Source of the DNA: Phaeodactylum tricornutum CCAP 1055/1
Lineage: Eukaryota; Bacillariophyta; Bacillariophyceae; Surirellales; Neidiaceae
Reading direction: 5' to 3'
DNA: 64,000 nucleotides
Assembly: GCF_000150955.2 (NCBI RefSeq)
Contig: NC_011671.1
Span: 558,001 to 622,000, forward strand
The notes under the pieces were generated by a model that was not told the origin of the DNA, did no database searches, and saw only the letters and a program-made list of their open reading frames with translations. Made by a program: the position numbers and the translations under genes. Position 1 is the stretch's first letter. Each line of letters begins with the position of its first letter. Of the stretch, positions 40,593 through 52,035 are shown one piece after another.

Positions 40593-42887
40593 ATGGGCTC
40601 CGATAGCAAATGCCCCTTTGCACCCAAAATGAACAAAGCTGCTTCGGCGAACAGCTATTGGTGGCCTGATAATATCAACCTGAAAATACTAAATCAGCAA
40701 GGGGCCAACAACCCCGACCCTTCCTTTAATTACAAGGAAGCGTTCCGAGAGTTGGACGTTGAGATGGTGAAGCGTGATGTCAACAAGATGCTGACTACCT
40801 CTCAGGACTGGTGGCCTGCTGATTGGGGTCACTATGGGCCTTTTATGATTCGAATGGTACGTACACCAACGCCTTGTAGACTTCGTCGCGGTTTCGATTG
40901 CTGTGCACCTAACGCGTATACTTTCTTGTTTCGCGCACAGGCATGGCACGCGGCAGGAACCTACCGTATTTCCGATGGAAGAGGCGGTGCCAACACCGCT
41001 AACCAACGTTTCGCGCCATTGAATAGCTGGCCGGACAACGCCAACCTTGATAAGGCTCGTCGTCTCATGTGGCCAGTTAAGCAAAAGTATGGCCGAAAGC
41101 TTTCGTGGGGTGATTTAATGATGCTCACGGGTAATCAGGCTTTGGAAATTATGGGCCTAAAAACAATTGGCTTTGCATTTGGTCGTGAAGATATATACTC
41201 CCCCGAGGACGATGTGTACTGGGGTCCGGAAAAGGAGATGCTCAGTAACGATAGGTTCGACGAGAACGGTGATATTAAACGCCCACTTGGAGCCTCCGAA
41301 ATGGGTCTCATTTACGTAAATCCTGAAGGTCATGATAACGAGCCGAATCCAACGAAGTCTGCTCACGATATCCGTCAGACCTTCAGAAATATGGCCATGG
41401 ACGATTACGAAACTGTCGCACTTATTGCTGGTGGACATACATTTGGAAAGACCCATGGCGCCGCTCCAGTATCACACCAAGGACCAGAACCGGAAGGTGC
41501 ATCAATCGAACATCAACAGCTTGGCTATCTGAGCGACTACGGGACCGGTAAAGGAAAAGATACCACCACTAGTGGTCTCGAAGGAGCTTGGACCGAAACC
41601 CCAATCCAATGGGATATGAACTATTTCAAGAATTTGTTCGAGTATGAATGGGAGGTTCATAAAGGCCCGGGGGGTCGCCACCAATGGAGACCGACCGACA
41701 AGTCTACCTTTGAAATGGTACCCGATGCTCACGAGAAGGGTAAAAAGAACCCCCCAATGATGTTCACCACTGACATTTCGTTGAAGATCGATCCAATCTA
41801 CGGGCCGATCTCTCGTCACTTCTACCATCATCCAGATGAATTTTCTGCTGCTTTTGCAAAGGCATGGTACAAGTTATTACACCGTGATATGGGACCAGTC
41901 TCTCGTTGTCTAGGAAGCGATGTTCCGGAACCCCAATTGTGGCAGGATCCGATCCCCTCTCTTGACCATGAGCTGATCGACGACGAAGATGTTGCCAAAC
42001 TTAAAAAGCAAATTCTTGGCTCGACCGGTATCGCCGGCAAGATTTTGGGGTCTAGCGGCCCTTGTGTATCTGAACTAGTGAAGGTTGCCTGGGGTTCTGC
42101 ATGTACATACCGAGGCACGGATCACCGTGGCGGAGCGAATGGTGCTCGTATCCGTTTGGCACCCCAAAACACTTGGAAGGTAAATGACCCGGAAGAGCTC
42201 AAAAGAGTGCTAGAACATCTGGAACAGATTCAACTAGACTTCAATGAGCAACAGAAAGGCAGTAACAAGCGAGTATCACTAGCAGATTTGATTGTTCTAG
42301 GTGGTTGCGCTGCAATTGAGTATGCTGCCAAAAATGCTGGCAATGATATCAATATACCGTTCTCCCCTGGACGCACGGACGCGTCATCGGAGCAGACGGT
42401 TGCAGAATCATTTGACGCTCTGGAACCGAGCGCAGATGGCTTTCGCAACTATTTGAAAGAAGGCCAAAGTGCCAAACCGGAAGAGCTCCTGTTAAATCAT
42501 GCTCACTTGCTTACTTTGACTTCCCCCGAGATGACGGTGCTATTGGGAGGGCTTCGCGTTTTGAAGGCAAACACGGGAAATTCTGAGATGGGTGTATTTA
42601 CAAAAAACCCAGAAACGCTAACGAATGATTTCTTTGTCAATCTTCTGGACATAAACACGACCTGGTCGTCTGTGGAACAAGACAAGAACCTATTCGATGG
42701 TCTGGAATACGGCACAGGGAAACTGAATTGGAAAGCGAGTCGTTTCGATTTGATCTTTGGTTCCAATTCTGAGCTCCGTGCGATTGCAGAGTATTACGGT
42801 AGTGATGATTCAAACGAAGTGTTTTTAAAGGATTTTGTCAAAGCTTGGACAAAGGTGATGGAGCTTGATCGTTTTGATTTGAAATAA
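40593..42887 (+). CDS. katG: Catalase-peroxidase KatG (two exons)
   Basis: The start is ATG 40593 (MGSDSKCPF). Exons 40593-40856 and 40941-42887 give 736 residues, the usual KatG size. The intron 40857-40940 (GTACGT..GCACAG, 84 bp) is a multiple of three and has no stop. Removal restores [13 protein letters not shown], placing the distal Arg87, Trp90 and His91 together. The Tyr of GLIYVNPEG and the Met of FRNMAMDD complete the Met-Tyr-Trp adduct trio. The proximal His lies in [10 protein letters not shown]. The second, degenerate peroxidase half ([19 protein letters not shown]) is present. It removes H2O2 by catalase and peroxidase reactions. No signal peptide is present, so it is probably cytosolic. 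KatG in algae is generally of bacterial origin. Confidence 0.96.
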   Translation: MGSDSKCPFAPKMNKAASANSYWWPDNINLKILNQQGANNPDPSFNYKEAFRELDVEMVKRDVNKMLTTSQDWWPADWGHYGPFMIRMVRTPTPCRLRRGFDCCAPNAYTFLFRAQAWHAAGTYRISDGRGGANTANQRFAPLNSWPDNANLDKARRLMWPVKQKYGRKLSWGDLMMLTGNQALEIMGLKTIGFAFGREDIYSPEDDVYWGPEKEMLSNDRFDENGDIKRPLGASEMGLIYVNPEGHDNEPNPTKSAHDIRQTFRNMAMDDYETVALIAGGHTFGKTHGAAPVSHQGPEPEGASIEHQQLGYLSDYGTGKGKDTTTSGLEGAWTETPIQWDMNYFKNLFEYEWEVHKGPGGRHQWRPTDKSTFEMVPDAHEKGKKNPPMMFTTDISLKIDPIYGPISRHFYHHPDEFSAAFAKAWYKLLHRDMGPVSRCLGSDVPEPQLWQDPIPSLDHELIDDEDVAKLKKQILGSTGIAGKILGSSGPCVSELVKVAWGSACTYRGTDHRGGANGARIRLAPQNTWKVNDPEELKRVLEHLEQIQLDFNEQQKGSNKRVSLADLIVLGGCAAIEYAAKNAGNDINIPFSPGRTDASSEQTVAESFDALEPSADGFRNYLKEGQSAKPEELLLNHAHLLTLTSPEMTVLLGGLRVLKANTGNSEMGVFTKNPETLTNDFFVNLLDINTTWSSVEQDKNLFDGLEYGTGKLNWKASRFDLIFGSNSELRAIAEYYGSDDSNEVFLKDFVKAWTKVMELDRFDLK

Positions 42888-43149
42888 CCGTAAGTATTGA
42901 CAGATCCAAGTTAGAAGTGTTCAATTTTATGATAGTTGATGTAGATAAAATTCCTGGCCATTATTCTGAATAAAGTAGAAGAGTGTTAATGCTATGATTA
43001 AAACGCTTGTGTAATTTACTATTTCCATTACCTTTCCATTCTCTACATCGCCACGCTTTGTAGAACTATCAATAAAATCACGAATTAATTCTGATCAAAA
43101 AATCATATACAATTCAACACTTCGAAAATCTTTGTCGCCATCCCGTATC

Positions 43150-43644
43150 TCATCCCTTGTTAACAACTCCATTGATCTGCGGAACATACTGTTTCGTAGC
43201 ACCCGGAACCTCTGTTGTTTTGGCTACACCGCTCGTAGAGGTATATGGACCCCAACTGCTTTGCACGTGATGCTTTGCCTTGCTTGAGTCCACCTTGAGC
43301 TTGTCTCGAGCAAACTCAATAGCAGCTTTTTCTCTTCTTTGCTCCTTCATGCGGGCGATCTTATTGCGCACAATTTTTCTCCAGTATGACCCGTCTTCAT
43401 TGGGTTGAATAACTGTAATGTTATTTTCTTCGTCAAACATTATTACAGCTTGCTCTCGGGCGTCTTCGTCGGTATCTGCACAATCAGCCCCTTCCATCCC
43501 TATATCATCAAAATTAATTTCGCATTCTTCCAATCCAGAATCAATAACTGCAACCTGTTTGCCAGCAAGTTCATCGGCAGAAACGACCAAACCAAGCGGA
43601 GCTAAAGTAGACTTATCGTATTCCAATAACATGCCATTAGCCAT
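43150..43644 (-). CDS. Uncharacterised acidic protein
   Basis: The first ATG in frame is at 43644 (MANGMLLEY), giving 164 residues. The frame is open for 16 codons upstream, across a good acceptor-like sequence (TTTCTTTGGCAG), so a 5' exon is possible. The N-terminal half is acidic (EECEINFDD, DTDEDAREQ). The second half is helical and charged (WRKIVRNKIARMKEQRREK). No known domain is recognised. It lies on the same strand as the metallophosphoesterase, about 100 bp downstream of its stop. Confidence 0.5.
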   Translation of the reverse strand: MANGMLLEYDKSTLAPLGLVVSADELAGKQVAVIDSGLEECEINFDDIGMEGADCADTDEDAREQAVIMFDEENNITVIQPNEDGSYWRKIVRNKIARMKEQRREKAAIEFARDKLKVDSSKAKHHVQSSWGPYTSTSGVAKTTEVPGATKQYVPQINGVVNKG

Positions 43645-43743
43645 TCCCAAAACGCGACCACAGCTCAGTCGCCACCAACATACACCTGCCAAAGAAACAG
43701 AAGTGTATCGTAGTGAGATATACTGCCTGTTTCATCTCCACCT

Positions 43744-45027
43744 TCAACACACGCACCGTTTCCAAACTGTATACGTACACTCTTCGTCGACTGGGCACTC
43801 TGTCAAAATACATATATCATCCTGATCCGGCCCGCAATTGTATCCCTGATCCCCAACTTGTGGCGTGTAAATTTTAAAATATTCATCTTGTTTAAGAGTC
43901 TGGTCTTCGTGGGCGTAAACACCGACTTCGTGGCTGTCATCACGATAGGTGATCGTGGCGTCCAGTCGAATCGAACCACCCTTTTGGTGGTCGACCGTAC
44001 AAATTTCGAACCCATACTTGTTACCCCGTAAGAGGCGGCTTTGCTGCCGACCATCACGGGACGTACCTTTGCGCATGACAGATGTTTGGACAAATACGCA
44101 GCTACCGCGATTGGGGTAGGGACCTTCAGATGGATCGATGGTCGGAAACGTAATTGAATCTTGATAGTCCTGGCCTAGATGAAAGTGTCCAGAGAACCAG
44201 CCTTTAATGCATCGGTGTTCGCGGACGAGCTCTATAAATTTGCGACACTTGAGTTCATCCGAATGATTAAGCCAACAGCAACCGTTGATCACGTGGTTTT
44301 CTTGCAAGACCCGAAGACCCGAACCGTTTGGCGGTGCATGAGTAAACACAAATACCTTCCAGCCTTCGTCAGCAGGATGGTCGCGAACTAGCTTTTCAAA
44401 CCAGTAGATCTGATTGTCGTCGATAATCACTTCATGAGACGTGTATCGAGCATCTCTGAATATGGTGGAGCAAAGACCTACGAGAAGAGTCTTATCGGCA
44501 ACATTACGGCAAAATTGAGGCGTCTCTTTGCCGTGAGCAGTCAGAAAGAGTTCAAGATTGGCCTTGTCGCTTTTGAACTCATCGATACCCTCTAGATCGT
44601 GATTCCCGCCGATAACTTCATAGGGAACGTCAAAACTTTCAAGATATTCCGCAGCTATTTCGTGACAGACTGTGGTTCCGGCGAAGAGCTCGAAGGGGTT
44701 AGCAGGGTTGTGGTCGCAATTCTTGCTCTCTCCGAGGTCCCCTAGTGACACCAAAGCCACATTGTTCGTTTTCTGTCGTTCCAACGTGATAACCTTCAGC
44801 CACTGGTCACGGCCGACAACATAATCATCCATTTTGCGAGGGTCAATATGAAGATCTCCAAGAATTCCAACTGAGAAGGCTGTGGGATCTTCTCCGTCGG
44901 ACCCAGTCATCTTAGATCGCACCAAGCCATTCTTGAGCTTTAGACCTCCAGGTACAAAGCAAATGACTAGCTGTGGTGTAAATATGGCCAGATATGCCGT
45001 ATAAATCCGTGAAGGAATCGTCGCCAT
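43744..45027 (-). CDS. Calcineurin-like metallophosphoesterase, possibly plastid-targeted
   Basis: The start chosen is ATG 45027 (MATIPSRIYT), giving 427 residues; ATG 45063 adds 12. The N-terminus is a signal-like hydrophobic stretch ending VICFVPGG, resembling the diatom plastid cleavage motif before Phe. All metallophosphatase motifs are present: GDLHIDP (about 56), GDLGE, GGNHDLE (about 140), the HAPP segment, and GHFHLG (about 279). These bind a two-metal centre. The substrate is unknown: phosphoprotein, nucleotide or phospholipid. The C-terminus is Cys-rich. Three TGACGT elements lie upstream. Confidence 0.82.
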   Translation of the reverse strand: MATIPSRIYTAYLAIFTPQLVICFVPGGLKLKNGLVRSKMTGSDGEDPTAFSVGILGDLHIDPRKMDDYVVGRDQWLKVITLERQKTNNVALVSLGDLGESKNCDHNPANPFELFAGTTVCHEIAAEYLESFDVPYEVIGGNHDLEGIDEFKSDKANLELFLTAHGKETPQFCRNVADKTLLVGLCSTIFRDARYTSHEVIIDDNQIYWFEKLVRDHPADEGWKVFVFTHAPPNGSGLRVLQENHVINGCCWLNHSDELKCRKFIELVREHRCIKGWFSGHFHLGQDYQDSITFPTIDPSEGPYPNRGSCVFVQTSVMRKGTSRDGRQQSRLLRGNKYGFEICTVDHQKGGSIRLDATITYRDDSHEVGVYAHEDQTLKQDEYFKIYTPQVGDQGYNCGPDQDDICILTECPVDEECTYTVWKRCVC

Positions 45028-45734
45028 GGTGGTGACACCTGTGGAGAACTGTGGATCCTTCATCTGGATAACCTCACTGCTGTTTTTCGGATCGAGAAAT
45101 GCGAATCCTCTTTGGCAGTCTCATGTCCAAGAACAGTGCCAGAAAACATTGCGTCATCGTAGGACGATCTGGTCCACGCTGCATTCAGGAATAATAAGTG
45201 GGAATTGACCCGAATACGGAAGACATTGTATAAGTTGCTGATTGGTCTTTATATATATTATGCGTGACGTCAGCCTTTCGAATCCTCCGACTTCGTGTTT
45301 TCGTGAATGTCAAAGTCTTACGCGCGACAAATATGTCGGCCAAAAAAGGATTACGATACACTATGTGTCTGACGTGACAGGTGAGTCTAGCTTCGCTTTC
45401 TGAAGCTACAAAACGACTTCAGCATAATAGAGCAAAGAAGGGACGGGCTACCTTTGGCAAATACACACATCCAAAAGCATTTTTTGTTCGTTCCCATTTT
45501 GTTTCGAAATTGGTTGTGAGTGCTTGCGCAAGCGCGGACCAGAAATCACAGCCTTTCTGGATGCTGACTACGTAGTCAACCACTTTTGATCAAAAAAAAG
45601 AGCAAAGACGGGCTTGCGGCTGCGACTCTTCTGAATAACCAAGTCTCAAAGGTGACGGTCCGGTATTAATAAATGACTTGAACGCACGATGAGCGATGAC
45701 GTATGGACCTTCACCACTACCGCGTAGCCTTTTA
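45028..45734. promoter_or_regulatory. Upstream region of metallophosphoesterase with clustered TGACGT elements
   Basis: About 700 bp with no supported gene. TGACGTCA is at 45265-45272, TGACGT at 45370-45375 and TGACGT at 45697-45702. A TATATATATTAT stretch lies at 45250-45261. Confidence 0.4.
45265..45272. promoter_or_regulatory. CRE-like palindrome TGACGTCA
   Basis: Perfect bZIP-type palindrome about 240 bp upstream of the metallophosphoesterase start, next to an AT-rich TATA-like run. Confidence 0.4.
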
Positions 45735-46263
45735 TCATCTCAAAGTACTAGCCGAAGGTAGCTCGTAAATCTTAATCAGATTACCACCCTTGCCGAATCG
45801 AAAGGAGCCATAGGCAACCGACATGGACAATAGCATTAAAATGGCGATCCAGTTGACCAAAACATGTTCTTCAGTGAGTTGGGCACGGATGACTGCCAGA
45901 GCTTGAAACATGTAACAAGCTAGAAGAGCTTCACACACGTGCCGTCGGAATTTGCCATCATCGACCTCGCGGACGTGCCATAGAATCCAACCGCTAGCCA
46001 ATCGCAAACAACCGTACAGCCTTGAAAAAAAAGCAATCCTTTTTGTCAGAAGAAGAGCTTGCTTTGGCAGAGAATTTTTCAAGAACGCTGAGTTATGAAT
46101 GAAGCACGCACCGCAAGGTTTCGTGAACAGAATGGTTGTACTCTTTGAAGAGGCCGAGCAGTAATCCGTGTGGCGCACCCAGAGAGAAAATACCAAAGAC
46201 AACCGATGCAACGGCGTCGATAGCAAAAAGAGTATCAAGACGCTGGCGGATTCCGATCGACAT
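45735..46263 (-). CDS. Small multi-pass membrane protein (two exons)
   Basis: Exon 1 is 46263-46112 and exon 2 is 46020-45735, with an intron 46021-46111 (GTGCGT..TTCAAG, 91 bp). The first true ATG is 46263 (MSIGIRQRLD). The joined product has 145 residues and about four hydrophobic segments: LFAIDAVASVVFGIFSLG, LRLASGWILWHV, ALLACYMFQALAVI and WIAILMLLSMSVAYGSF. The splice joins HETLR to LYGCLRLASG in phase. I do not recognise the family. It may be an organelle or endomembrane protein. Confidence 0.65.
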
Positions 46264-47163
46264 TCGGGTTTCGATGAAATGACTGTACGAAATATGTACA
46301 GTAAACTTATAAGAGATCCTCACAGGCAGTCAGAAAAAGATGCCTTTGTTATAAGTGCGTTTGAATCGGGATCGTCTCAAAGGAGCCGAAGGAGAAGGTC
46401 AGGAAGCCGATATCGAGGCTGAAACTGGTCTGCAGGTCCTCTACGATGTACTTCTGAACGTGTCCATGATTTTTTCTCAGAGTCAGACTGAACATTCTTG
46501 GTTTCCAGTGTCACTCCGATAAATATGTACAAATCATATTGTAGAAGTCAACATTTACCAAACAAGCCAGACAAGGACTCGTGACAACTTGAAACGGTTC
46601 CACCTAGAACGGTACTGACATCTACTTGTTTTTGAATTAGCGATGAAAATAGCCAAATTGCATTTCGTAGGTATACAAACGGTTTCCTAAGTAACCTTCC
46701 TCCAAAACAGGGCCAATCTTTCCCGCATGATCCGTTGTATATTGCTATTTGAAAACATATTGAGTTGATATTTTGCTCTGTCCTTGCAGTACCGATCCGT
46801 TTTGAATCTTAGTATTAACGCCCGGCATTTCGCCATTAGCACGCAAAAAGAAGCACAATCTTGCCAGCTTGATCTTCCTTCGTACTCGGCTTTTCAGTGG
46901 GCCATTTTGTTGTCCTTGCTTCCTCGACCCAGAACATCATCATTTGAAGAGCGAAGTCCATACCAAGCCCTTATAACGCTGAGACGGTCAAGCTGCTGGA
47001 GCCCCTTCGTGATTTTGGAAGGCATTGCTTGCAGATCTCGTCGCTGCGTTTTCAGTTTCCTTTGTTGCTGAGTATCGTCTCTTGCAATCCGATCGTGGCT
47101 TGTTGAGTAGACAGGAGTTGCTCCTTTTCGTCTGTCCTTCATTGAGGTTCTTCTAGTAGTATC
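46264..47163. promoter_or_regulatory. Divergent promoter region, multi-TM protein / Polo-like kinase
   Basis: About 900 bp between two divergent starts, with no supported gene. ORFs at 46168-46422 and 46784-47071 are not credible. Confidence 0.4.
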
Positions 47164-49759
47164 ATGGCAACAGTAGGTTTAGACAGGCTTGGACGCTATC
47201 GTGAGCTACCGCCGGATCCCAATATCCCGCCGAAACACGCGTTAGGATCTCATCATTCACGTTCCAGCGGAACCTCGGCATTTTCTATGAGCTCGGACTA
47301 TTCTGCCCCTCGCTACTCCACCATGGAGAGCTCAGGAAACGAAAACAATCAGAGGATTCCGTTGCAAAACTCTCGTACTTTGCAGAGCACCAACATCATC
47401 AACAATATGGAGAGTAGCGCGAGTGCACAAACGGGAGGTGTCCTGAAAACATCCTTGCCCGTTAAGCCTTCGAACGTACTTAAAAAAAGCGCATCCTCGG
47501 GATCGTCATCAGATACCGACGAGGGCGTTGCTATTGAGGAAAAGCGCAAAAAGGCCAATGGTGATGGCCACACCATTCACCAGTATTTGCGCGGCCGCTT
47601 TCTCGGAAAAGGCGGGTTCGCCAAAGTATACTTGTGCACCGCTCTGGACACATCCAAACAGTACGCGGTCAAGATCGTACCAAAGGCGAATCTAGTCAAA
47701 GCGCGAGCGCGACACAAGGTTTGTTACTGATTCTCAGTGCACATTATCTACTTTTCCCTAGTTTCGACGCTCACTTACTTTCTATCCCTCGCAGTTGCAA
47801 ACCGAAATAAAAATTCACCGCACACTCAAGCATCCCAACATTTGCGAGTACAAACATTTCTTTGAGGACCGCAACAACTGCTACATCCTTTTGGAGCTCT
47901 GTCACAATCAGACTCTAAATGAAATGATCAAACGTCGGAAAAGATTGACCGAACCAGAAGCGGCTCTGTTTATGAATCATCTTCTCGATGCAGTCAAGTA
48001 CATGCACCTGAAGAATGTAATTCACCGAGACTTAAAACTCGGAAACTTGTTTTTGGACCGACATCTGAACGTCAAGGTTGGAGATTTGGGCTTAGCAACG
48101 ATTTTAGAACATCCCGAAGAAAAGCGCAAGACTATCTGCGGAACCCCGAACTACATTGCTCCCGAGATCATTCAGGGAGACAAGGCCACCAGGGGGTATT
48201 CGTTCGAAGTTGACGTATGGTCCATGGGGGTTATCCTGTTTACAATTCTTGTTGGAAAGCCGCCGTATGAAGCGAAGGACGTCAAAGCCACTTACCAACG
48301 CATTTTGGCCAACGAATATTCGTTCCCCAACAATGTAGAACTCTCGTTGGATGCAAAAGACTTAATTCGGAGCATGCTACGCTCCACACCATGCGAACGG
48401 TAAGGTCGTCATTCGTTAGTTCTTGACTGATGCATTGTAAATTTCAATACGTAGAGGCTAATCTTTTCTTTCTACAGTCTGTCCCTTAAGGAGATTGGAA
48501 GTCACCGGTTCTTGTCCATTAGGAACACACCACTAAACATCCCTTCAAACGCCACTCACTCTACACCCAAATGGTACTTGAACGAGTATGGTAGATTCGT
48601 CTCCGACGGAGACGCTGCGGCCATTCACTGTCAAAAACCACGAAAATCAGTACTCCCCCGATTGAGTACTCGGCAGCCGTTCGGACTTCGTGACCAGAAC
48701 CATGGAACGGCCCGTAAGACGAAAAATGAAAAATCCGAGGGAGAACACATTGATATACAACGCCTCGTCAAGAGCACTATATCTCTACCGGCGTCGAAGC
48801 CCATTAAAGGCGGAGGCATGTCTCCTACTTTCAGAATTTTTGACGACTCCAAAAAAGCTACGCCATGTGAGTCCTTGGAAAAACCTACACCAAAAACGAA
48901 CGCAGAGGAAGAACTTATTTCTCGAACTCGCGCCCTGTCAATTCAAACTTCCTCTCGCCTTCAAGATTCGGGCCGATGCAGTCCTGCAAGATCTCTGGCA
49001 TCCTCCACCTACACCGCAATTATCGATTCCGGTACAGAGATTCTGCAGAAACTCGTTGTCCATCTAGAAGCCGTTCTAGAGTTAACTGCCTCACGTCGTG
49101 ATGCGTTTCGACCTACATCCCCTCAATCCGTAGTCGTGTATGCAGGACCTACCAGATGGGTGAGCCGCTATGTTGATTATACAAGCAAGTATGGTCTGGG
49201 CTTTCTTTTGAACGATGGTAGCTCCGGAGTTTACTTTAATGACTCAACCAAGACTGCTCTGGAGGCACAGGGGGAGACATTCTACTATATTGAACGTAGA
49301 AAGGTTGAAGACGCTGCTTCTCGAAAAGTAGAAATTGCTGTTGAAACCCACACGTTGAGTTCGTACCCAGAGCACTTGAAGAAAAAAGTCACTCTTCTGA
49401 AGCATTTCCGCAATTATCTCTTAGACCAGCAGAATAAGGATGAAGAAACAGAGCCCACCCGGCCTCTTTCATGCCTGCCAGTTTCTGACACAGTACACGT
49501 CAAGAAATGGATTCGCACGAAACACGCGATACTGTTCCGTTTGAGTGACCAGACCATCCAGGTAGTCTTCTATGATCAAACAGAAGTACTCTTGACACCT
49601 GATGTACGATATATTACCTATGTGGATAAAAATCATGTCCGTCGAACATACGACTTCACAGACGAACTAGTTGGGTCCCTTGTGGAATTGGAGAAACGTC
49701 TGAAGTACACTAAAGAAGTTTTGTTGCAGCTCATTGGTTCACACTCTGGACGTCGCTAA
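47164..49759 (+). CDS. PLK: Polo-like kinase (three exons)
   Basis: Exons 47164-47718, 47795-48399 and 48478-49759. The introns are 76 bp (GTTTGT..TCGCAG) and 78 bp (GTAAGG..CTACAG). The product is 813 residues. A Ser/Asn-rich N-terminus precedes the kinase domain (about 140-395) with glycine loop LGKGGFAKVY, catalytic HRDLKLGN (about 262), DLGLAT (about 281, the PLK variant of DFG) and activation-loop TICGTPNYIAPE. A linker of about 200 residues follows. Two polo boxes lie at about 605-690 (WVSRYVDYTSKYGLGFLL, FNDST) and 725-805 (VKKWIRTKHAILFRLSD). Polo boxes bind phosphorylated targets and place the kinase at centrosomal/spindle structures and the cytokinesis machinery. This is a PLK1-type mitotic kinase. 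Confidence 0.95.
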
Positions 49760-49827
49760 ACACAAGAGGTGTGAAAGCACCGCTAATAAACAAAAAATTG
49801 AATCGAATCGTATCCTCGTTAGGAGTT

Positions 49828-52035
49828 CTAAAGTTGGCCTCGCTCTGGAAAACTTGGAACTTCTTCAAAGTTATCGAACAAAACATCACGGTGTGCATCA
49901 CGGGCGTTACTGAACTGCACTTTCATCTCCCGCAGCACTGCATCGCCCTTTCCAGCTGCAATCAAATGAACCATCATGTGTTCTAAGGCCAAGTGCTCGG
50001 CTCTAAACTTTGCTCGGATAAGAGGCACGTGCGTTATTTTCTCGTCGCAGAAAGTCAATCCACGCTGGTAGTCCGAACCAAGCCAATTCTTCTTAAAGTC
50101 AACTTCAAATCCTGACTGCATGACTGAGTTGCGAGCGATCTCCATTATATCCGTCATTGACAAATCGAATGTCGCTCGCGCCACAGAGTATTCTTCTAAT
50201 AAAGCGTCATCAGACATATGAAACAAGAGAGGGTCGTCCGTGGAAATGGTCACATTCATGCCACGACGAAAATACTTCGCAAACGGATTGTCCGCAATTT
50301 TTGTAAATAAAAAGTTATTGGACAGCGGCGACATAGCAAGTCCAATCTGATCGAGATAATAGAGGTACTGGAGACTCACTTGCATATCGAGGCCGACGCC
50401 ATGGTTGATGCTTTGGCAAAGCATATAGGTGGACGCTAAATGCATAGGGTCACCCGTCTCTCCCGCATGTGGGCGAAAGGCAATCGAGTTTAATCCACGA
50501 GCTTCGCGAAGATGGTTTAATACTTCGAGGTTTGACCACAAGAAGTAGAGCTGCCACCAATACGATGGATTCTTCTTTGTAGTCCACTCGTGAGGGCGCT
50601 GACAAGAACAATTTTCTTCTAATGCTCCTTCATCGTCAACGGAATCAAAGGCCACAATGTGTTTCAAGAGTTCGGACACTTCCGGATGTTGTTCAGGATG
50701 CAAAGTAGCCTCAAAAAGTGGAACAAACAGATTTTCGATCATTTCTAGAAAAGAACGCTGCGGCTGGCCATCTCGTATCGGTTTTTGACTAAAAATACGC
50801 CAGAGGCGAGGAATTTGAATGTGCCAACGATTGTTGCCGGACGTCATTGGGCCCGGAAAATCCTCGTGCTGCCAGTCTCGCAATACCCACAACGCCAAGT
50901 CATACCATTCATGACGTTCCATACCATAGATTGATAGACGCATTTCACACGCCGAATTGTGGCCCTTGGACTTTTCGTGACGGTCAATCACAATCTTCAG
51001 AAGTTCAGCAAAGTACCGGCCGTTGATGTGATTTGTAGTTTTGAGAAAAATCCTCCTCATGTCAGCCATCCTGAATGGCGAGTACTTTGAGTTGAAATTA
51101 TCAAAGCGTTTATACACGGAGTAATCGGCAAGTACGTCGAATGCGTCTATAGTCAGATGGTCCTTGTCGAGCCCAGCATCTTCAAAAACTTGAACCAGTG
51201 TGCGACCATCTGAACTAACGACAGTGTCTGGCTCCGTTTCAAGCTTGCGTCGGACAAACTCAACGAATTGTTTAGCGCTGGGAGCTGCCGCGGCGTGAAT
51301 ATGATTGTCGATTTTCATGGTTCGGTAAAAGTCAGTCCCCAAAAGATTGCTTTGTTCCTCTCGCTCGATTGTTCCGTTGATTGTTAGATGCATCTTAAAA
51401 CTCGCACTCAACATCTGCAACCTTTGAAAGCAAAAACTTCGCATTGCGCCCTCACTAACCATTTCCACGAGTCTTCCATAATCCTGACTGAAATCTGCGA
51501 TGCTTGGAACAGTCACGAGGTTTTGACCGGGAAGTGTCGGGTGAAATATCTCCACCGTACCATCTTGTCCGATCATGAAATCAAGCTCTGCACTTTTCAG
51601 AAGGTCCTTTTCGGAAACACTCGTACCTTTCCCACCGTGATATTTTTTACGTAAGGTTCGAGCCTCCTGTAGAAGAATACAGGCCTGTTCACTTTCGGCC
51701 GTAATAGACCCCGCTCCGTAAAAAATTAGTGATCGCGTAAACGAAAGCGTTTCACGATGTGGCCAGAGCTCCCCCTGACTCGGCCGCTCGCGGGCAGGAG
51801 GTTCTTGTATGGGTATTTCCCGAAGACCGCCAATATACTCGTCGTCTTCGCCGTTTCCGGTCCTAATTCCTTCATTGTCGGAATCGAATCGGCGCCAGTC
51901 TCCATTGGTTCGGACCACTGAACCTCGGAGCGGAACTTCGCGGAGGTAGTTGATGGGGTCCGGCGGACCTCCCATGCCGGGATAAAAGCCACGACCGCCA
52001 TTCGGCGACCCAGGCGGCTGTCTATCGTTGCTCAT
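49828..52035 (-). CDS. AMPD: AMP deaminase
   Basis: Single exon, 735 residues from ATG 52035. The Pro/Gly-rich N-terminus is followed by the catalytic domain. Metal ligands are DNHIHAAA (about 242-246), FRPHAGETG (about 520) and STDDPLLFH (about 597), the AMP/adenosine deaminase signature. MSDDALLEEYSVA and EIARNSV downstream are specific to AMP deaminase rather than adenosine deaminase. It converts AMP to IMP and ammonia in the cytosol, balancing adenylate pools. Tail-to-tail with Polo-like kinase, about 70 bp apart. Length is close to fungal and plant enzymes minus their long N-terminal extensions. Confidence 0.95.
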   Translation of the reverse strand: MSNDRQPPGSPNGGRGFYPGMGGPPDPINYLREVPLRGSVVRTNGDWRRFDSDNEGIRTGNGEDDEYIGGLREIPIQEPPARERPSQGELWPHRETLSFTRSLIFYGAGSITAESEQACILLQEARTLRKKYHGGKGTSVSEKDLLKSAELDFMIGQDGTVEIFHPTLPGQNLVTVPSIADFSQDYGRLVEMVSEGAMRSFCFQRLQMLSASFKMHLTINGTIEREEQSNLLGTDFYRTMKIDNHIHAAAAPSAKQFVEFVRRKLETEPDTVVSSDGRTLVQVFEDAGLDKDHLTIDAFDVLADYSVYKRFDNFNSKYSPFRMADMRRIFLKTTNHINGRYFAELLKIVIDRHEKSKGHNSACEMRLSIYGMERHEWYDLALWVLRDWQHEDFPGPMTSGNNRWHIQIPRLWRIFSQKPIRDGQPQRSFLEMIENLFVPLFEATLHPEQHPEVSELLKHIVAFDSVDDEGALEENCSCQRPHEWTTKKNPSYWWQLYFLWSNLEVLNHLREARGLNSIAFRPHAGETGDPMHLASTYMLCQSINHGVGLDMQVSLQYLYYLDQIGLAMSPLSNNFLFTKIADNPFAKYFRRGMNVTISTDDPLLFHMSDDALLEEYSVARATFDLSMTDIMEIARNSVMQSGFEVDFKKNWLGSDYQRGLTFCDEKITHVPLIRAKFRAEHLALEHMMVHLIAAGKGDAVLREMKVQFSNARDAHRDVLFDNFEEVPSFPERGQL

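Noticed and set aside
43645-43743. Possible splice joining the metallophosphoesterase to the downstream acidic ORF
   Set aside because: The acceptor is good, but no consensus donor gives the right phase, and the phosphatase ORF has a natural stop. Treated as two genes.
45281-45300. TTCGAATCC, resembling a tRNA B box
   Set aside because: No matching T-stem, anticodon arm or A box around it.
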